64,000 nucleotides of DNA from Dryococelus australis (GCA_029891345.1 CM057005.1:60281760-60345759); one strand, 5' to 3'; positions 34,605 through 46,186 are shown, numbered from the stretch's first letter. The notes: a model not told the origin generated them from the letters alone. Program-made: numbers and translations.

Positions 34605-35018
34605 TAATATCGATATTGAAAAAAATGTAAAAATATTAAATATAAAAAATGTCATAAATGTTTATATGATTGGTGAATTACCGAAAATATGCACAACAAT
34701 GAATGTGCTGTGGTTAATTTTGACATTTCATCAAATCCCGGAACTTATTGGGTTTGTTATTTTAAAAATATTAATGCTATTTACTATTTTGATTCATTTG
34801 GAGGCAATATTTCTAGTGATTTAATTAATTATTTCAAAAACGGAACTATTTATTACAATGATGATCGAATTCAGAATTATTTTAATTCAATTATATGTGG
34901 AAATTTATGTTTAATTGTATTGCATCTTTTTTCGAAAGATTTTAGGTTTAATGATTTAATTTCTTTGTTATTAAATGACGGATATATTTGGAAAACCATT
35001 TATCAAATCTTTGAATAA
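34605..35018 (+). pseudogene. Polinton adenovirus-type cysteine protease remnant
   Basis: Would mature capsid precursors. Blocks NNECAVVNFD, YWVCYFKNINAIYYFDSFGG and CGNLCLIVLHLF (34689-35018) match the family order: substrate-loop region, catalytic-histidine strand, the YFDSFG block and the catalytic-cysteine helix. The upstream piece IDIEKNVKILNIKN near 34610-34650 matches the usual N-terminus. About the expected length for the family. Confidence 0.8.
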
Positions 35019-36010
35019 AATTGTTGACACAAGTGCTTATGCTTTAAAAAAAGATGTTGATTTAAAATACATAACAAATGCTTCTGATTACGCTCCAAAT
35101 ACATATATAGATTCACAATACAATTCGGGTGTTACTGGTTTACAAAGTAAACTAAGGACATGATTTGATTATACAAAATCTTATGATTCTTTATTAAGGC
35201 ATATAATTGTTAATACAGATGATCCTAGAGACGATAAAGACCCAGTCAATAAACATTTTTAAAATTAAAATAAAAAGCTTATATTGCATCAAAAGAAGAT
35301 ATACATTTAAAATTCAGTAATGCTATTTCTTATTACACAAAACAAATAAATAATGCAATGCAGGTACTAAAAAGGGATGTAGATTGAAAGTACAATATTA
35401 TTGTTACTGGTTTACAAGATTAACTTAATAAAGTTTTTGTTCATACAACAGATTATGTTTCTATTCAAAATCGTAGAATTAATAATACAGCTGATCCTAT
35501 AGATGGAAAAGATACGGTCAATAAAAAATATTTCTATAAATAAATAGCTTATAAATTGCAAAATTTAAACCAATCAGTTTTGAATTATTTTGATTCACTT
35601 GCTAAATCGAAAATTGAAAAATGTAAGGAAGAAAAATGACAAAAATTTTATTTACCTGCAAAGCGGAATAAAAGTAATAATAATTCTCACTTACATAATA
35701 ATAAAATATTCTTTACTTTTTTGATGGATTGTAATGTTTATAAAATAATTACTGTTAATCCCAATTTAACTGATGATACTGTGACTGCTATTTAGAGTTC
35801 TCAAAAAATAAATTACAGTAAACCTTTTGATGTTAACATAGGTGATATTTTAACCTTTAAAATAAAAAAAACTAAATTATCTGAATAAGATGATGGTTTG
35901 ATGACTACAATAGGAATATTCGTAAAATATAAAGATGAATAACTTTATTCTTATCAAATGGAAATACTTGGTGCTTGAAGTGTAAAAAAGTCACCAAAAC
36001 AATAATATAA
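34975..36010 (+). pseudogene. Polinton fibre-like protein remnant with tandem modules
   Basis: Two modules of about 270 bp follow each other. Each has a VTGLQ block (near 35128 and 35400) and ends with a DP..DKDPVNK-type block: DDPRDDKDPVNK near 35217 and ADPIDGKDTVNKKYF near 35490. The latter resembles the N..DP...DAVNKKYVD linker found in phage tail-fibre and other virion spike proteins. The 35690-36000 segment could be a C-terminal beta-rich tip domain. Overlaps the end of the protease gene slightly. The role is inferred. Confidence 0.5.
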
Positions 36011-36025
36011 AAACTTGAAAATACT

Positions 36026-37008
36026 ATAAATGGACAGTTAGTTCAGAAAAGTAAATGTTCAATATTTGATTCCAATAAATCAACATTTAAAAAAAATTTC
36101 CAATGTAAGAGAAGGAATAATCATTGAATTATATAAACCTGCACGAAAAAGTGTTCCAAGAAGAAAAGTAATTTGGTATAGTATTGATGATTTATGGCAA
36201 ATCGATCTTGTTGAGATAAATACTGGAAATTTAAATGTATATCACATATAAATAATGGATATAAATATATTATGACAATTATTAATGTTTTTCAAAATAT
36301 GCACTCGCTGTAACAATTAAAAATAAAACAGCAAAAAATTTAGTATATGGTCTAGAATCTATATTAGTTAAAAGAAAATCATGCAATATTCAAAGCTATA
36401 ATGGATCCGAAAATTATAATAAAATTTTTTAAGAATTTATGCAAAAATATAACATCAATCACTATTCTACATTCAGTGAACTTAAAGCCAGTATTGTAGA
36501 AATATATAATCCTACAATAATGAACGAAATGTGGAAGAAATATGCTTTAAATGACAATTTTTAAAAGGTAAATATATTAGATGATTTAGTTAAAGAATAC
36601 AACAATACAAAACATAGATCCATTGGTATGGAACCAATTGAAGTTAATAAGACCAATGAAAAATTTAATGCAAACAAATTTTGTAGACATGATTACTAAA
36701 CTGAAATACAAAGTTGGCGATATTGTCTGTGTAAACAAATCTTTGAAAATGGATATTTAGCTAATTGTACAACATTATTTACCATTTTTGAGGTTTTAAA
36801 TTATGATGTGACAACTTACAAACTGAAAGATATCACAGGCAAAGAAATGAAGGGTAGTTTTTATGAATATCAAATTATGAAAACAGACTATCCAAATGAA
36901 TATTGTGTTGAAAAAGACTTAAAAACTAAAGTTGATAAAATTGATGTAAAATGGTTAGGTTTTGATAACTTGCAAAACTCTTGGATTAATAAAACATATG
37001 TTTTGTGA
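36026..37008 (+). pseudogene. Polinton integrase remnant with C-terminal chromodomain
   Basis: Retroviral-type DDE integrase that would insert the element and make the 6-bp target duplication. Visible blocks: YKPARKSVPRRKV then DDLWQIDLVEI (first catalytic aspartate region, near 36140-36215), NGYKYIM and SKYA-like sequence (36255-36300), a second-aspartate region near 36395, and the YNNTKHRSIGMEP block near 36600. The tail at about 36900-37008 (VDKIDVKWLGFDNLQNSW) has the K(V/I)KW.G....SW pattern of a chromodomain, often found at the end of Polinton integrases and thought to target chromatin. Broken. Confidence 0.85.
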
Positions 37009-37296
37009 ATTTAAATATTTTTGTGAAATTAAATATTTTTATGCAAGTAATAATTTTAAATGCAACACAAAAACACTACTTTAATGCTCGTTTAACATAC
37101 ATAAAATGCCTCCAATGCTTGTTCGATGCACATTTACCTATGGTGAGCTTTATTTTCTTTAAAAGTTACAAAAAGGTTTACAGATATGTCTATCATGCCA
37201 GGCACTTTATTAAAAAGGGTCTAGAGATATTTCTTTCATGCCAGTGACCCAATTTTTTTGGCCTTAATTAGCACCTGTAAAACTCCAATTGAAAAA

Positions 37297-37447
37297 CCCA
37301 ATCACCTCTTCACTCGGCCGGCCTATTTTAATGTATTTTTTTAAGTGGAGAGATGATTGGGTTATTTAATTGTTATTTTTTGTTTATTTTATTTTATGAT
37401 ACTCCCGATTCATATAGTGGGGTGCCTTCCACTATATGAAGCACCCC
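37297..37447. repeat. Cluster of short inverted repeats
   Basis: Two structures: CCCAATCACCTCTTCACT with its near complement at 37297-37361, and a perfect 12-bp stem TTCATATAGTGG/CCACTATATGAA at 37409-37440. The second interleaves with GGGGTGC (37419) and GCACCCC (37441), a pseudoknot-like layout. Confidence 0.7.
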
Positions 37448-37957
37448 ACCCAATACATCTGATATACTACAGTATAGCACAGAGTGTACCATTTATTTGC
37501 ATCAATACTCATATATTGAATATATGAGCAAGAGCATGGTTGTTTAGCCAAAATGTTGAATGATTTGGTTATAATCTAATAGTGAAAATATGGGTGGCCC
37601 CATACTCACATTATTTAATTATCTGCTCAGACTGGGAGTCGAACCCACGACCTACACATTTGAAATCAAACCCCTTGTCGCTGAGCCACTGTGACAAGAC
37701 AAGTGAGGCAATGTTTTAAAGTGTTCATATGTCGAGCTGGAAGCTTATTATCAAGAGCCGTGCAGTCTGTTTGCCGCACTGCGAGTAGGTAGCGATGCAG
37801 TTGTGATAAAATACTTCCTGTCGCGGAGAGAGAGCTCACTGCCATCGCAGACAAGGAGAGCTCGTTTCGAGGCAGAGTGCACTGTAATATTGGTTTTTCC
37901 TGTAGCCAGTAAATAGCGCGATGGTCGCGAAAAAAGAAAAAGAATTCTCGTATACAA

Positions 37958-37962
<5 letters not shown>

Positions 37963-38014
<52 letters not shown>
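37963..38014. repeat. (GA)26 microsatellite
   Basis: Uninterrupted GA dinucleotides on the plus strand, within the foreign block of the Polinton. Confidence 0.95.
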
Positions 38015-38017
<3 letters not shown>

Positions 38018-38029
38018 ACATTTTTATAT

Positions 38030-38700
38030 GATTTCTGTACTTCCATTCCTTCATTTTTCTGCTCAAATCTAATGTGAAGAAACCAAAATCTTTGTCCAGC
38101 ACGTTGCGTAAAGCTCTTTAAATTTATCGATAATAATATCTTCATCCAACAAAATCATTATGAATCTGACATAAATTTGTAATATCTTGTTGAAATATGA
38201 ATAAAAAGTTTGCATTATCCTTTACTAATTGTTTAGGTACTTCTGAATAAGTTTGAGCTAAATAAAATATATCAATATTTTGATGTCTTCCCATAGTAAA
38301 GTACTCGCGAATCACATCTCGATTCTCTAAAATTACATAGTTGAAAATAATCAGTGAATCATTTTCACAGTGCTCTAAAGGGGTCATTTCATCATTGCTA
38401 CTTAAAAAATAAGCGAACTTTTCATTAAACTTGTTGGATATTACATCAGTCATTTTGTAACTGAATATATTTTGGTTGATTAAAATTTTTTGAGCAAAAA
38501 TACAATTGATTAAGATTTAACCAACGTATCTTGTAAATAAAACTGATCATTAAATTCATCTTGCCAGAATTACTGGGCCTGATGATAATGGCTCTCATAT
38601 TGTCATGTAAAAAAATTCCACCATTATTTTTCTTACTAGCATCTCCTTCGGAAATTTAAACACCAACACCTCAGTCAACCCTTTTCATTTATGACATAAT
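38030..38700 (-). pseudogene. Polinton packaging ATPase remnant (FtsK/HerA type)
   Basis: Minus-strand ATPase that would pump DNA into the capsid. A P-loop-like SNSGKMN near 38560-38590 stands at the Walker A position. NDSLIIFNYVI near 38340 fits Walker B (hhhhD/N), and GRHQNIDIFYLAQTYSEVPK near 38220-38300 matches the conserved GRH.N....L.Q.Y...P motif of Polinton ATPases. Coding pieces continue to the edge of the foreign block at about 38025. Broken. Confidence 0.8.
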
Positions 38701-38723
38701 TTTTGTACTAAATTGATAATAAA

Positions 38724-39415
38724 GTGTTAAATAATAGTTCAATTGTAAGGAAGAAGCTTCACTATGATACAATTCATCAAGGCAAATCTATTGCATTGGT
38801 TAGTTTTATTACAAAATTCTTGACTCCAAATATAAACAATAATACTATAATAACAATTGAAATATTGAGTGCTGTGGTTGATAAAAACAAAGTTATAATC
38901 ATTCCTAGAGACCAATACGATATTGAATCTTCAAAGGAAACTATAAATTCGATTGTCTCATGTTCAACAAGTAACAGTGAACTGACATCAGAAAATGTGA
39001 AAAATAGAGTTGTGGTTAAATCTGAGTTTGATATTAAAGTTGATGATCGATTATCTGATATGCTTGATTTAGGGAGAAATATGCTTATTGTAAAAGACAA
39101 AGTTACTGTAGGTACTAAGCTACATAATTTAAATTCATTTAAAACAAATGTGCATTGTAATTTAGCCTATGGAAGGTTTATATAAAATATGACGAATCTA
39201 ATTATTTAGGAACTGATATATTTGCTAGTTTTCCATCAAAAAGTATGTTTGGCTTCAGAGATTATGTTAGTTATGAACCACCATATCCAATTTTTATAGA
39301 ATAAATAATGAGCAGTTTAATCACATTATTTTAGAAGTTAGGGATGAAAATGGTAAACTGATTGATTTTGATGGTTCTAATATTGACATTGTTTTGGAAA
39401 TTAAAGTCATTTAAA
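38724..39415 (+). pseudogene. Polinton virion protein remnant, possibly minor capsid
   Basis: A fairly long readable stretch (38724-39185) followed by pieces ending in RDENGKLIDFDGSNIDIVLE near 39330-39410. A terminal (T/R)D..G.LIDF.G motif is typical of an uncharacterised or penton-like protein next to the ATPase in other Polintons. I cannot confirm the fold. It is divergent from the ATPase and convergent with the polymerase. Confidence 0.45.
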
Positions 39416-39479
39416 ATATAATAATATAATATAGTAATATATTAATATAGTAATATAATAATATAAAAATTAATTTAAA

Positions 39480-42400
39480 ATTATAAGTTTTGAAAACCAT
39501 ATGGTATTATATCTATTTTATTTTATTTTGTAATCGCAATGACTTAATGCTATTTTATTAACTTCGACTGTATATATTTCATGTTTCTCACTCCTTATTA
39601 AATACATTGTTCTATATTCTATTTTCTCTTTAAACAAACAATTCTTGTAGACCTCAAATGTAATCCTCTTGTTAACAACACACTTCTTTACACCATTTGA
39701 TATTTTATTTTCTTTATTATCAACTCTATAAGCCTACATTTTTGGTCTTAAACCAACAAATTCTTTCATTATTTTCCCATTACATTCGTATTTCATCTTA
39801 CCTATAACTTTCTTATTTATTTGTGGCTTGTGATAGATGTCATTTGAATAATCACTTGTATCAAATTTTTTTATCACCGACTTCATATCTTTGTAAAAAT
39901 CTTCTGTTTTTATGTTATAAATCTATTACTCAGTATCTTGATAGCACAAATCCATTTTATCACAATATTTTGGTTCCATCACTTTATAATGGGAATCATA
40001 CATTAATTTTTTGATATATCTAGAATTGAGAAACCATTAAATTATTATTAAATTTTACACTTGTTTTATAAATATGTATGGCCACAAGATTCTCATTAAA
40101 TATAGTACTTTTCTTGAAATTTGCTTCTGCTACTAATTTTTCACAGACCTTTCCATTTGACATCAGTCTTGTATCTACCCTATTCTTAATATTTTCCGTA
40201 GTTTTGCCGAACACAGAATTATTCATCAGCTTATCAGCTTATAAGATTTTATTTAAATTTGTTTTTAGCATTAGTTCTCATTGTTGTATTTAAATCTATA
40301 TATTTCTTCGACCAATTAGACCGACTAAACTTCAATATTCTATGTATTTTAGTAAGTTTTAATATATTATTTAGACACTGTTTTAAATAACGATAGTTAA
40401 TTACACACCTTTGTTTATTAAGTAAAGTTGTTTATAATTTAGACTGATATGTTCCTGGAACTACCTTATTTTCTGGACAAAATGGAAGATCTTAACATAA
40501 TTTATGTAGATCTTGTGGATACTCTAAATCTACTTCTAAAATGTAACCATGAGCAGAATCATCCTTAAGATTTAATACATAATTTTGCCAGAAATCTAAT
40601 TGAAATTCTGTATAATAAACCCATTCGAAACCACCATATGGTAAATATTGAGGCATTGCCCAACCATATAATTTATTCGCATCGAGATAAGCTAAATATT
40701 TAGACTATTGATTATGGTTAAAATCGTCGAAATATTTGTTATTGGCTTTGATATATTGTTTGCAACATTGCGATATTCCACCTCTAATCCCGTTTTCTAC
40801 AATTAATATCAAATAATCATGTAATAAATCTAATGATTGTTTAGTCATTTATAACATTGCATCCCAAGATAATCCTGGTGCTGTAAAATACCACACATTT
40901 ATACACGTATTTCTGAAATTTTCGAATATATCTGCTAACAATAATACATCACTTTTTAATGATATTCGCCATGATTTTTTAATTATAAATTGGTTCCATA
41001 CAAGTTTTGCATTCCCAAAATCAGCATCAGTTATGTCAGATTCATTTAATTTATTGTGAAATTCACTCTTTGGTGGAAGTTCAGTTTCTTCAAATTTCTT
41101 CCAACTATCCACATAATCATATGAAAAAACACCCTTTCTTATAACCAAATCAACTTGATTTTTTGGAAGTAGTTTTGGGTGTGTTTCATTTGATCTTTAC
41201 TTAAATTATATGATAATTTATCAAAACTACTGGCCATAAATTTAATGTGTTTATAAACCTAATTTTTAAAATTTCTGCTGCTTTCCCAAAAGTAATACAC
41301 TTTTCTTCATTATTCGCAATTAAGTCTACATTTTTATTATCATATCCTTTCTTTTAAATAAATAAATGAGCATCATAGCCAGCTAAATAATGAAAATAAT
41401 TTGTAACAAAATCGGGTAATTTTAATTGTATATTACAATTATTACATACTGGATTAATGAATTTCCCTGTTATATGATCATGATGATGTACTTTTTTACT
41501 GTCCTTCATATATTCACATTCACATATAGAATTATTTTTATTTACTATATAACATTTTTTTCTTCTTTTGTTAGTGGATGCATTGGTTCAATTTCTGAAT
41601 ATATTTCCCCGATTTATTCTACTTCCATTTTTTCAATTAATTTTATAAATTTCTTATGTGCATTTGGACCTCAATATACTACTGGAGGCTTATAATTAGC
41701 ATAACTAAATACAATATAATAGCAAAAACCAGAAACTTCATGTAATTGATATTTCATAGTATATGATTCATCATTCAACTTTAAATCAATGTTATTTATA
41801 TGATCATTAGTAAGTTTGTATCATTCTTTAATTATTTCTTTATTAAAGCCATATGAATATATTCTTTCGTTAAATTGGATATTTTTGATAAGGTTAAATT
41901 TACTTATTTCTCTTGTGTTTGGTTTGGTAGTTGAAATTTTCTTTAGAATTTATTCAAAAATCGGCATATATTGTGAAAAGAAATTTCATTTTATTGTTAT
42001 AATTCTTCGATTTTATTTGCTCTTCTTTCGAAGGTAAATTGATTCTTACTGATTCATATTTAGAGCAGTCTTCTGTATGTATATTTAATCTTTCTTGAGA
42101 ATAAAAGAATTGAAGACACATATCACACATATAAGTTTTCCTTTAAGGTTTTTTTTTTTTTTTTTTTTTTGCTGAGAGCAGTTTTGATAAATCCAACAGT
42201 AATGTGAGTTTTTATCATCTTTGAAGTAAAGTAAATTTATGTTTTTCCATTTTAATTTTTGTAAATTTTAGTGCATATACTGTAGACTTATCTTCAATAG
42301 AGTATACATTTATGGATGTACCAATTTGATTTTCTATTTTTCGTATATCATCAATTTTAATAGAATGTTCACAATTATTTATTTCTTTATCAATATTTAG

Positions 42401-43835
42401 CCTCACATTTCTCTATTTGGTTACTCTTTGTGGATTGTTTTCAGCTGGATACAATGCTGATATTATTGACCAAAGAAAACATTTTCTATAATTATTTTAT
42501 TTCTTCTTAATAAATTCTGGTAGATCAATTTATGATGACCCATTTAAAGGAGTATACATATCTATAGCTCATTGTATTCCAATTACTCTATCTAAAGTTC
42601 ATCCTGAACCTCTTCTTTGAAATTCAGATAATTGTGTAATTCCTGTTTTATGATTTTGTATATCTTTATAATTTCTACTTCCCTTGATATTCTATGAATA
42701 TGACAGAAATTTAAAAAGTTCTACTTGATTATTTTCCTGCTTGCGACCATTGGTATATCATTTAATGCTAGTTTTCAAGCCCTCTAAATGTTCTAAGATG
42801 ATCTTGTATTATCTAAAAAAAAAATTTTATACAAGTTAAAAATTGATTAGGCTGCACTAAATTAAAGGAATTCCCAATTTTATATGTTGATATCCTTTTT
42901 TTAAAAGTTTTATTAACTTAGTAATTTTTATTGGTTCTTCTATTTATTTTGCTTACGAATATGTTAGTAGAACAGGGGAATATTTCTCTTAATTATTTTC
43001 TCTCTTGCCTATATAATTAATTGATATTGGCATCTGATAAAGGTAAATTTGCAAAATTATTCTTTGTTATCCATTCTGTAACCTGCTCACTTTTACTTCT
43101 AGGTCGTACAAATAAATTATTAGAGGAATGGAATTTTTTTTTTTTTAATTCACTTCTATCTTTTGAATATAGTTGTATGATATTGACATATGAAAATGGT
43201 AAAGTTTCTTTTTCTTTGCTCGTTTATAGTAAATGGTGTAATAACTGCAATAAAATCAGTTTTCCTTAGATTATACCGATATTTAATATAGCAATGAAGA
43301 ACTATAAAAATAGTAAATATATTGGAAAATGAAATCTATAAAATGTTTAAATTATTGATAATAAGTGAAATTGTTTATAACTGTGTAGCTTACATTTAGC
43401 TGTGTGTTTAAAGGTGCCCCTTCTCTGTAAGTTCAGTAAATTTCTTGTCAAGACGATAATTATTTGTTACATTTTGTTCTAAGTTTGTTCTAATTTCTTG
43501 TGTGAACTAAAAAATATTTTATATATCTATTCTCATTACATACTCTACATGTTATTGTTGGGTAATTAACGTGTTGAATTTCATTTAGAATGTCCACTAA
43601 CACATTGTGTGATTTAGTATTTTTATGTTCTTTGAGAGGTGCAACACCTCTCAAAGAACACAAATTTATTTTTGGCGTTTTCAATTACACCTTTTTTACA
43701 ATTGTTATAAAGTGTATCCTTATTTTTTTATGGTAGTAAAATTTTTCTATGTTTAATACTTCGCCACACGTTTTGCATTGCTTAGATATGGTGTTTTTTC
43801 CCATTTCATTGCTGAACAGTGATTCCATTTTTGTG
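39480..43835 (-). pseudogene. Polinton protein-primed DNA polymerase B remnant
   Basis: The replicative polymerase of the element, minus strand, spanning about 4.3 kb as expected for a protein of well over 1000 residues. Near the start is a zinc-finger-like QCKTCGEVL (about 43750). Further on: INVYSIEDKSTVYALKFTK (near 42270), a motif typical of Polinton polymerases; KSDVLLLADIFENFRNTC (about 40930), the third exonuclease motif; TAPGLSWDAML (about 40860); YLAYLDANKLYGWAMPQY (about 40650-40700), the palm motif A; and NNSVFGKTTENIKNRVD (about 40200), motif B. Broken many times. Confidence 0.88.
43626..43660. repeat. Perfect 16-bp stem hairpin
   Basis: TGTTCTTTGAGAGGTG at 43626-43641 and its exact complement at 43645-43660, with the loop CAA. 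It lies in the N-terminal part of the polymerase remnant. Confidence 0.95.
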
Positions 43836-44160
43836 TTTATTTAAAAGGAATTAAATTTGAATAAAAAAATATTTTAATTAAAATAACAATAAAAATAAAA
43901 ATAATAATAAAGTTAAAATTAATATTAATATTAAAATAAAGATTATTATGAAAATAATAAAATATTAAAATTAAAAGTAAAATAAAAATAATAAAATTAT
44001 AACAATAATTGAAATTAAAATAATAGTACAATAAAAATAATAGAAATAAAATAATAGAATCAGAAAATAATAATAAAATTAAAATGAATAATTTAATAAA
44101 ATTGTTTTATTATTAATGTTTTTTACTTTTAAATAAACACAAAAATGGAATCGCTGCTTA
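43806..44160. promoter_or_regulatory. Divergent intergenic region with duplicated leader
   Basis: The polymerase (-) and the small gene (+) start on opposite sides of an almost pure A/T spacer (about 43860-44100). Both are preceded by the same leader and begin with the same codons: TTTAAATAAACACAAAAATG is present at 44127-44146 on plus and its counterpart ends at about 43831 on minus; both continue GAATC(A/G)CTG. This looks like an inverted duplication of a promoter/leader that serves two genes. Confidence 0.6.
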
Positions 44161-44381
44161 AAAAGTTGAACAATTCATTTGAATGGACTAAATTACACGA
44201 CCTAGAAAAAAATAAAAAGTATGTTGCTACCGAATTCCAACCATACGAATCTAAATATGGGAAAAATATTAGTTGTATTCAAGGTGGTAAATATAGAATT
44301 ACCTCACCAGATCGCTTTGTAGATATGTTTGATAAAAATACTTTAAAATTAATAAATGAGAAACAAGTTTTTATAACATAA
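44145..44381 (+). pseudogene. Polinton small conserved protein
   Basis: A 78-residue frame beginning MESLLKKLNNSFEW. The middle, ATEFQPYESKYGKNISC, followed by YRITSPDRF, resembles the short protein seen in many Polintons and related viruses with a (V)....T.YG..I.V.L......LP.R pattern. Its biochemical role is not settled. It lies next to the right terminal repeat, divergent from the polymerase. Confidence 0.5.
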
Positions 44382-44451
44382 AGGTTTGAAAGAAATGAAA
44401 AATGGAAAAACTATGCATGGTTTTGTAGTCTCTTAAAAATATATAAATTCT

Positions 44452-45087
44452 ATTAATTTGAATCTTGTAAATATTTTATTTGATTTTAGTTTAAAGTTGA
44501 TTGATGTTAGCTTAAATTTGCTGTTTTTAAATCGACACAAATCCTGCATGGCTGTTTTTTGAGGGGAAAAAAAAAGGTAAATTTGTTTGATTTTGCAGTA
44601 AAAATTGCTTGATTTTCGATTAAATTTAAGGTCAAATGAGGCTTCTAGGAAGTATAAAAAGTAGCTTGAAAAGTATCAAATTAGTTGATTTTGGCTTAAA
44701 TTTGTTTGTTTTTGATGAAAATTGAGACCAAATGAGGTGTCTAGAAGGTAGAAGAAGTAGCTTGGTAACGATAAAATTACTTGAGTTTGGGTTTAAATGA
44801 ATGATTTTTTTTATGAGAATTGTTTCTTTTTGATGAAAATCGATGAGAAATGGAGCTTCTATAAACAAGAAAAAATAGCTTGAAAATTAGATATTTGCTT
44901 TATTTTAGCTTAAATTTGCTTGATTTTGATCGTTTTTTCAACGGTTTTTCGTATTTTGAGTTTGTAGTTTTTTTCTTGTACTTTCTTTAAATATAACGGG
45001 AAATAGTTATGTTAGTTTTTTCTTGCATTTCTGGTGAAAATTGCCGGAAAAAGTGCCCTGCGCTTGCTCCCGCATTGTATATCTACT
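44452..45087 (-). repeat. Polinton right terminal inverted repeat
   Basis: Inverted counterpart of 30406-31049. The outer end reads CCCGCATTGTATATCTACT. It carries the same AAATCAAGCAAATTTAAGC-type subrepeats and small indels relative to the left copy. Confidence 0.9.
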
Positions 45088-45093
45088 ATAAGC

Positions 45094-45448
45094 CAAAAGT
45101 CCATTTTGCGAGCGAAACCTTTTTCAAGGGACTTTTCCTATTTTAATGATTTTTGTCCCCTTATTAACTTCATTGATTTACGATTATTTTCGTAACCGTT
45201 AATCCGCGAGCAGCAGACATTGAGAATCTGAATGCATGTGTGTAGAGAAAGCCTTGGGGGGATGGGTAGAGTGGAAGTCCGAAACGCAATATATCTTCAT
45301 TTATTGACCTCGCGACCACTTTGTTCAAATCACTCATCTCCTCTGCAGGGAGAAGCGTCACATTTATATATTGCTTTTGAGATGAGTCATGACGTTACAA
45401 ACCTCACCGTCAATCTATGTCACGCTGAGTTTGTGCCTGTTTTGGTTA
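45094..45448. other. Unassigned sequence
   Basis: No gene or repeat recognised. Confidence 0.4.
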
Positions 45449-45851
45449 AGTCTGTTCTCGATTAAATGAGCACTTTTGAACTCAACCTTGGAAAAAAAGT
45501 CATTGCTCCTACCTGCATATAACTTGACGGGAGCACTGAGTATCATGAGCCCAGTATAGTTGGTAACGATAGAGGGAAAGTAGTTCTAAAATCTTATTAT
45601 TGAATTAATAATGGCAGGTAACTATTTGTGATACTTAAGATAATATTTTTTTCGCATTTTATATTATTAATGCATATTTGTAAGAGATTTACTTTTTTAA
45701 AGATTTCACTGTTTCACTTGGCCGACGCACGAATAAAGTGATGAGGCACATCTAGTGTTAATTTTACATAACGCGGAAGAATACACAACCTGCATACACG
45801 TACATCTTAAGCAGGGCTTTCAAATGTGCTCATTTAATCGTGAACAACCTA
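45449..45851 (-). mobile_element. Short TIR element, subfamily A, copy 6
   Basis: Reverse orientation. The left end AGTCTGTTCTCGATTAAAT is diverged; the right end is CATTTAATCGTGAACAACCTA. The interior matches 8314-8707 (TCTTAAGCAGGGCTTTCAAA near the right end). Confidence 0.85.
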
Positions 45852-46186
45852 GGCCTGTACAAAAATTTACTTCTCTTGCATGTGTACTTTGTTTTGTTTT
45901 TCCAGTTATGGAAATCATTACATTATTAATTTGTAGAAGACATAGAAGGATAGGTAATCTCCGACTGTTTCGTCTGATATCTACATTCTGAGTTGTCCTA
46001 GTGAAGTAAGAAGTATTACACTTCATGTTTTTCTTCGTCTAAAAACCTTTGGCTGCTATACTAGTTACGTATAACTTCTGTCATACTACTTACTAAGATT
46101 AAATTATAGTACTCGGATGGCGAGGGAGTAGCAATTACGATCACTACGCAACACACGGAGTGAAATGACAATAATTAAGTACACTG
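45852..46186. other. Unassigned sequence
   Basis: No gene or repeat recognised. Confidence 0.4.

Larger units (their letters stand above)
37250..38025. mobile_element. Foreign block inside the Polinton, including a SINE
   Basis: This stretch lies between the convergent integrase and ATPase and is GC-richer than the rest of the element. On the minus strand, 37700-37626 is tRNA-like: GTGGCTCAGCGACAAGG, then about 30 bases on, the B-box GTGGGTTCGACTCCC. The sequence below it to about 37300 may be the SINE body. A (GA)26 microsatellite lies at 37963-38014. The 37710-37960 part is unassigned. Exact junctions with Polinton sequence are not clear. Confidence 0.55.
30406..45087. mobile_element. Polinton/Maverick, complete in outline, heavily decayed
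   Basis: A 14.7-kb element bounded by terminal inverted repeats that begin AGTAGATATA and end TATATCTACT. The 6-bp flanks ATAAGT (30400-30405) and ATAAGC (45088-45093) agree at five positions, as expected for an aged Polinton target duplication. Between the repeats lie remnants of the full Polinton set: protein-primed DNA polymerase B, integrase, packaging ATPase, adenovirus-type protease, major capsid protein and several accessory virion genes. It looks whole in gene content, but every long gene is broken; I would estimate several dozen breaks in total. The two terminal repeats differ at very roughly one base in eight over the first 130 bases, so the insertion is old. Base composition is markedly more AT-rich than the flanks. 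Confidence 0.93.
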
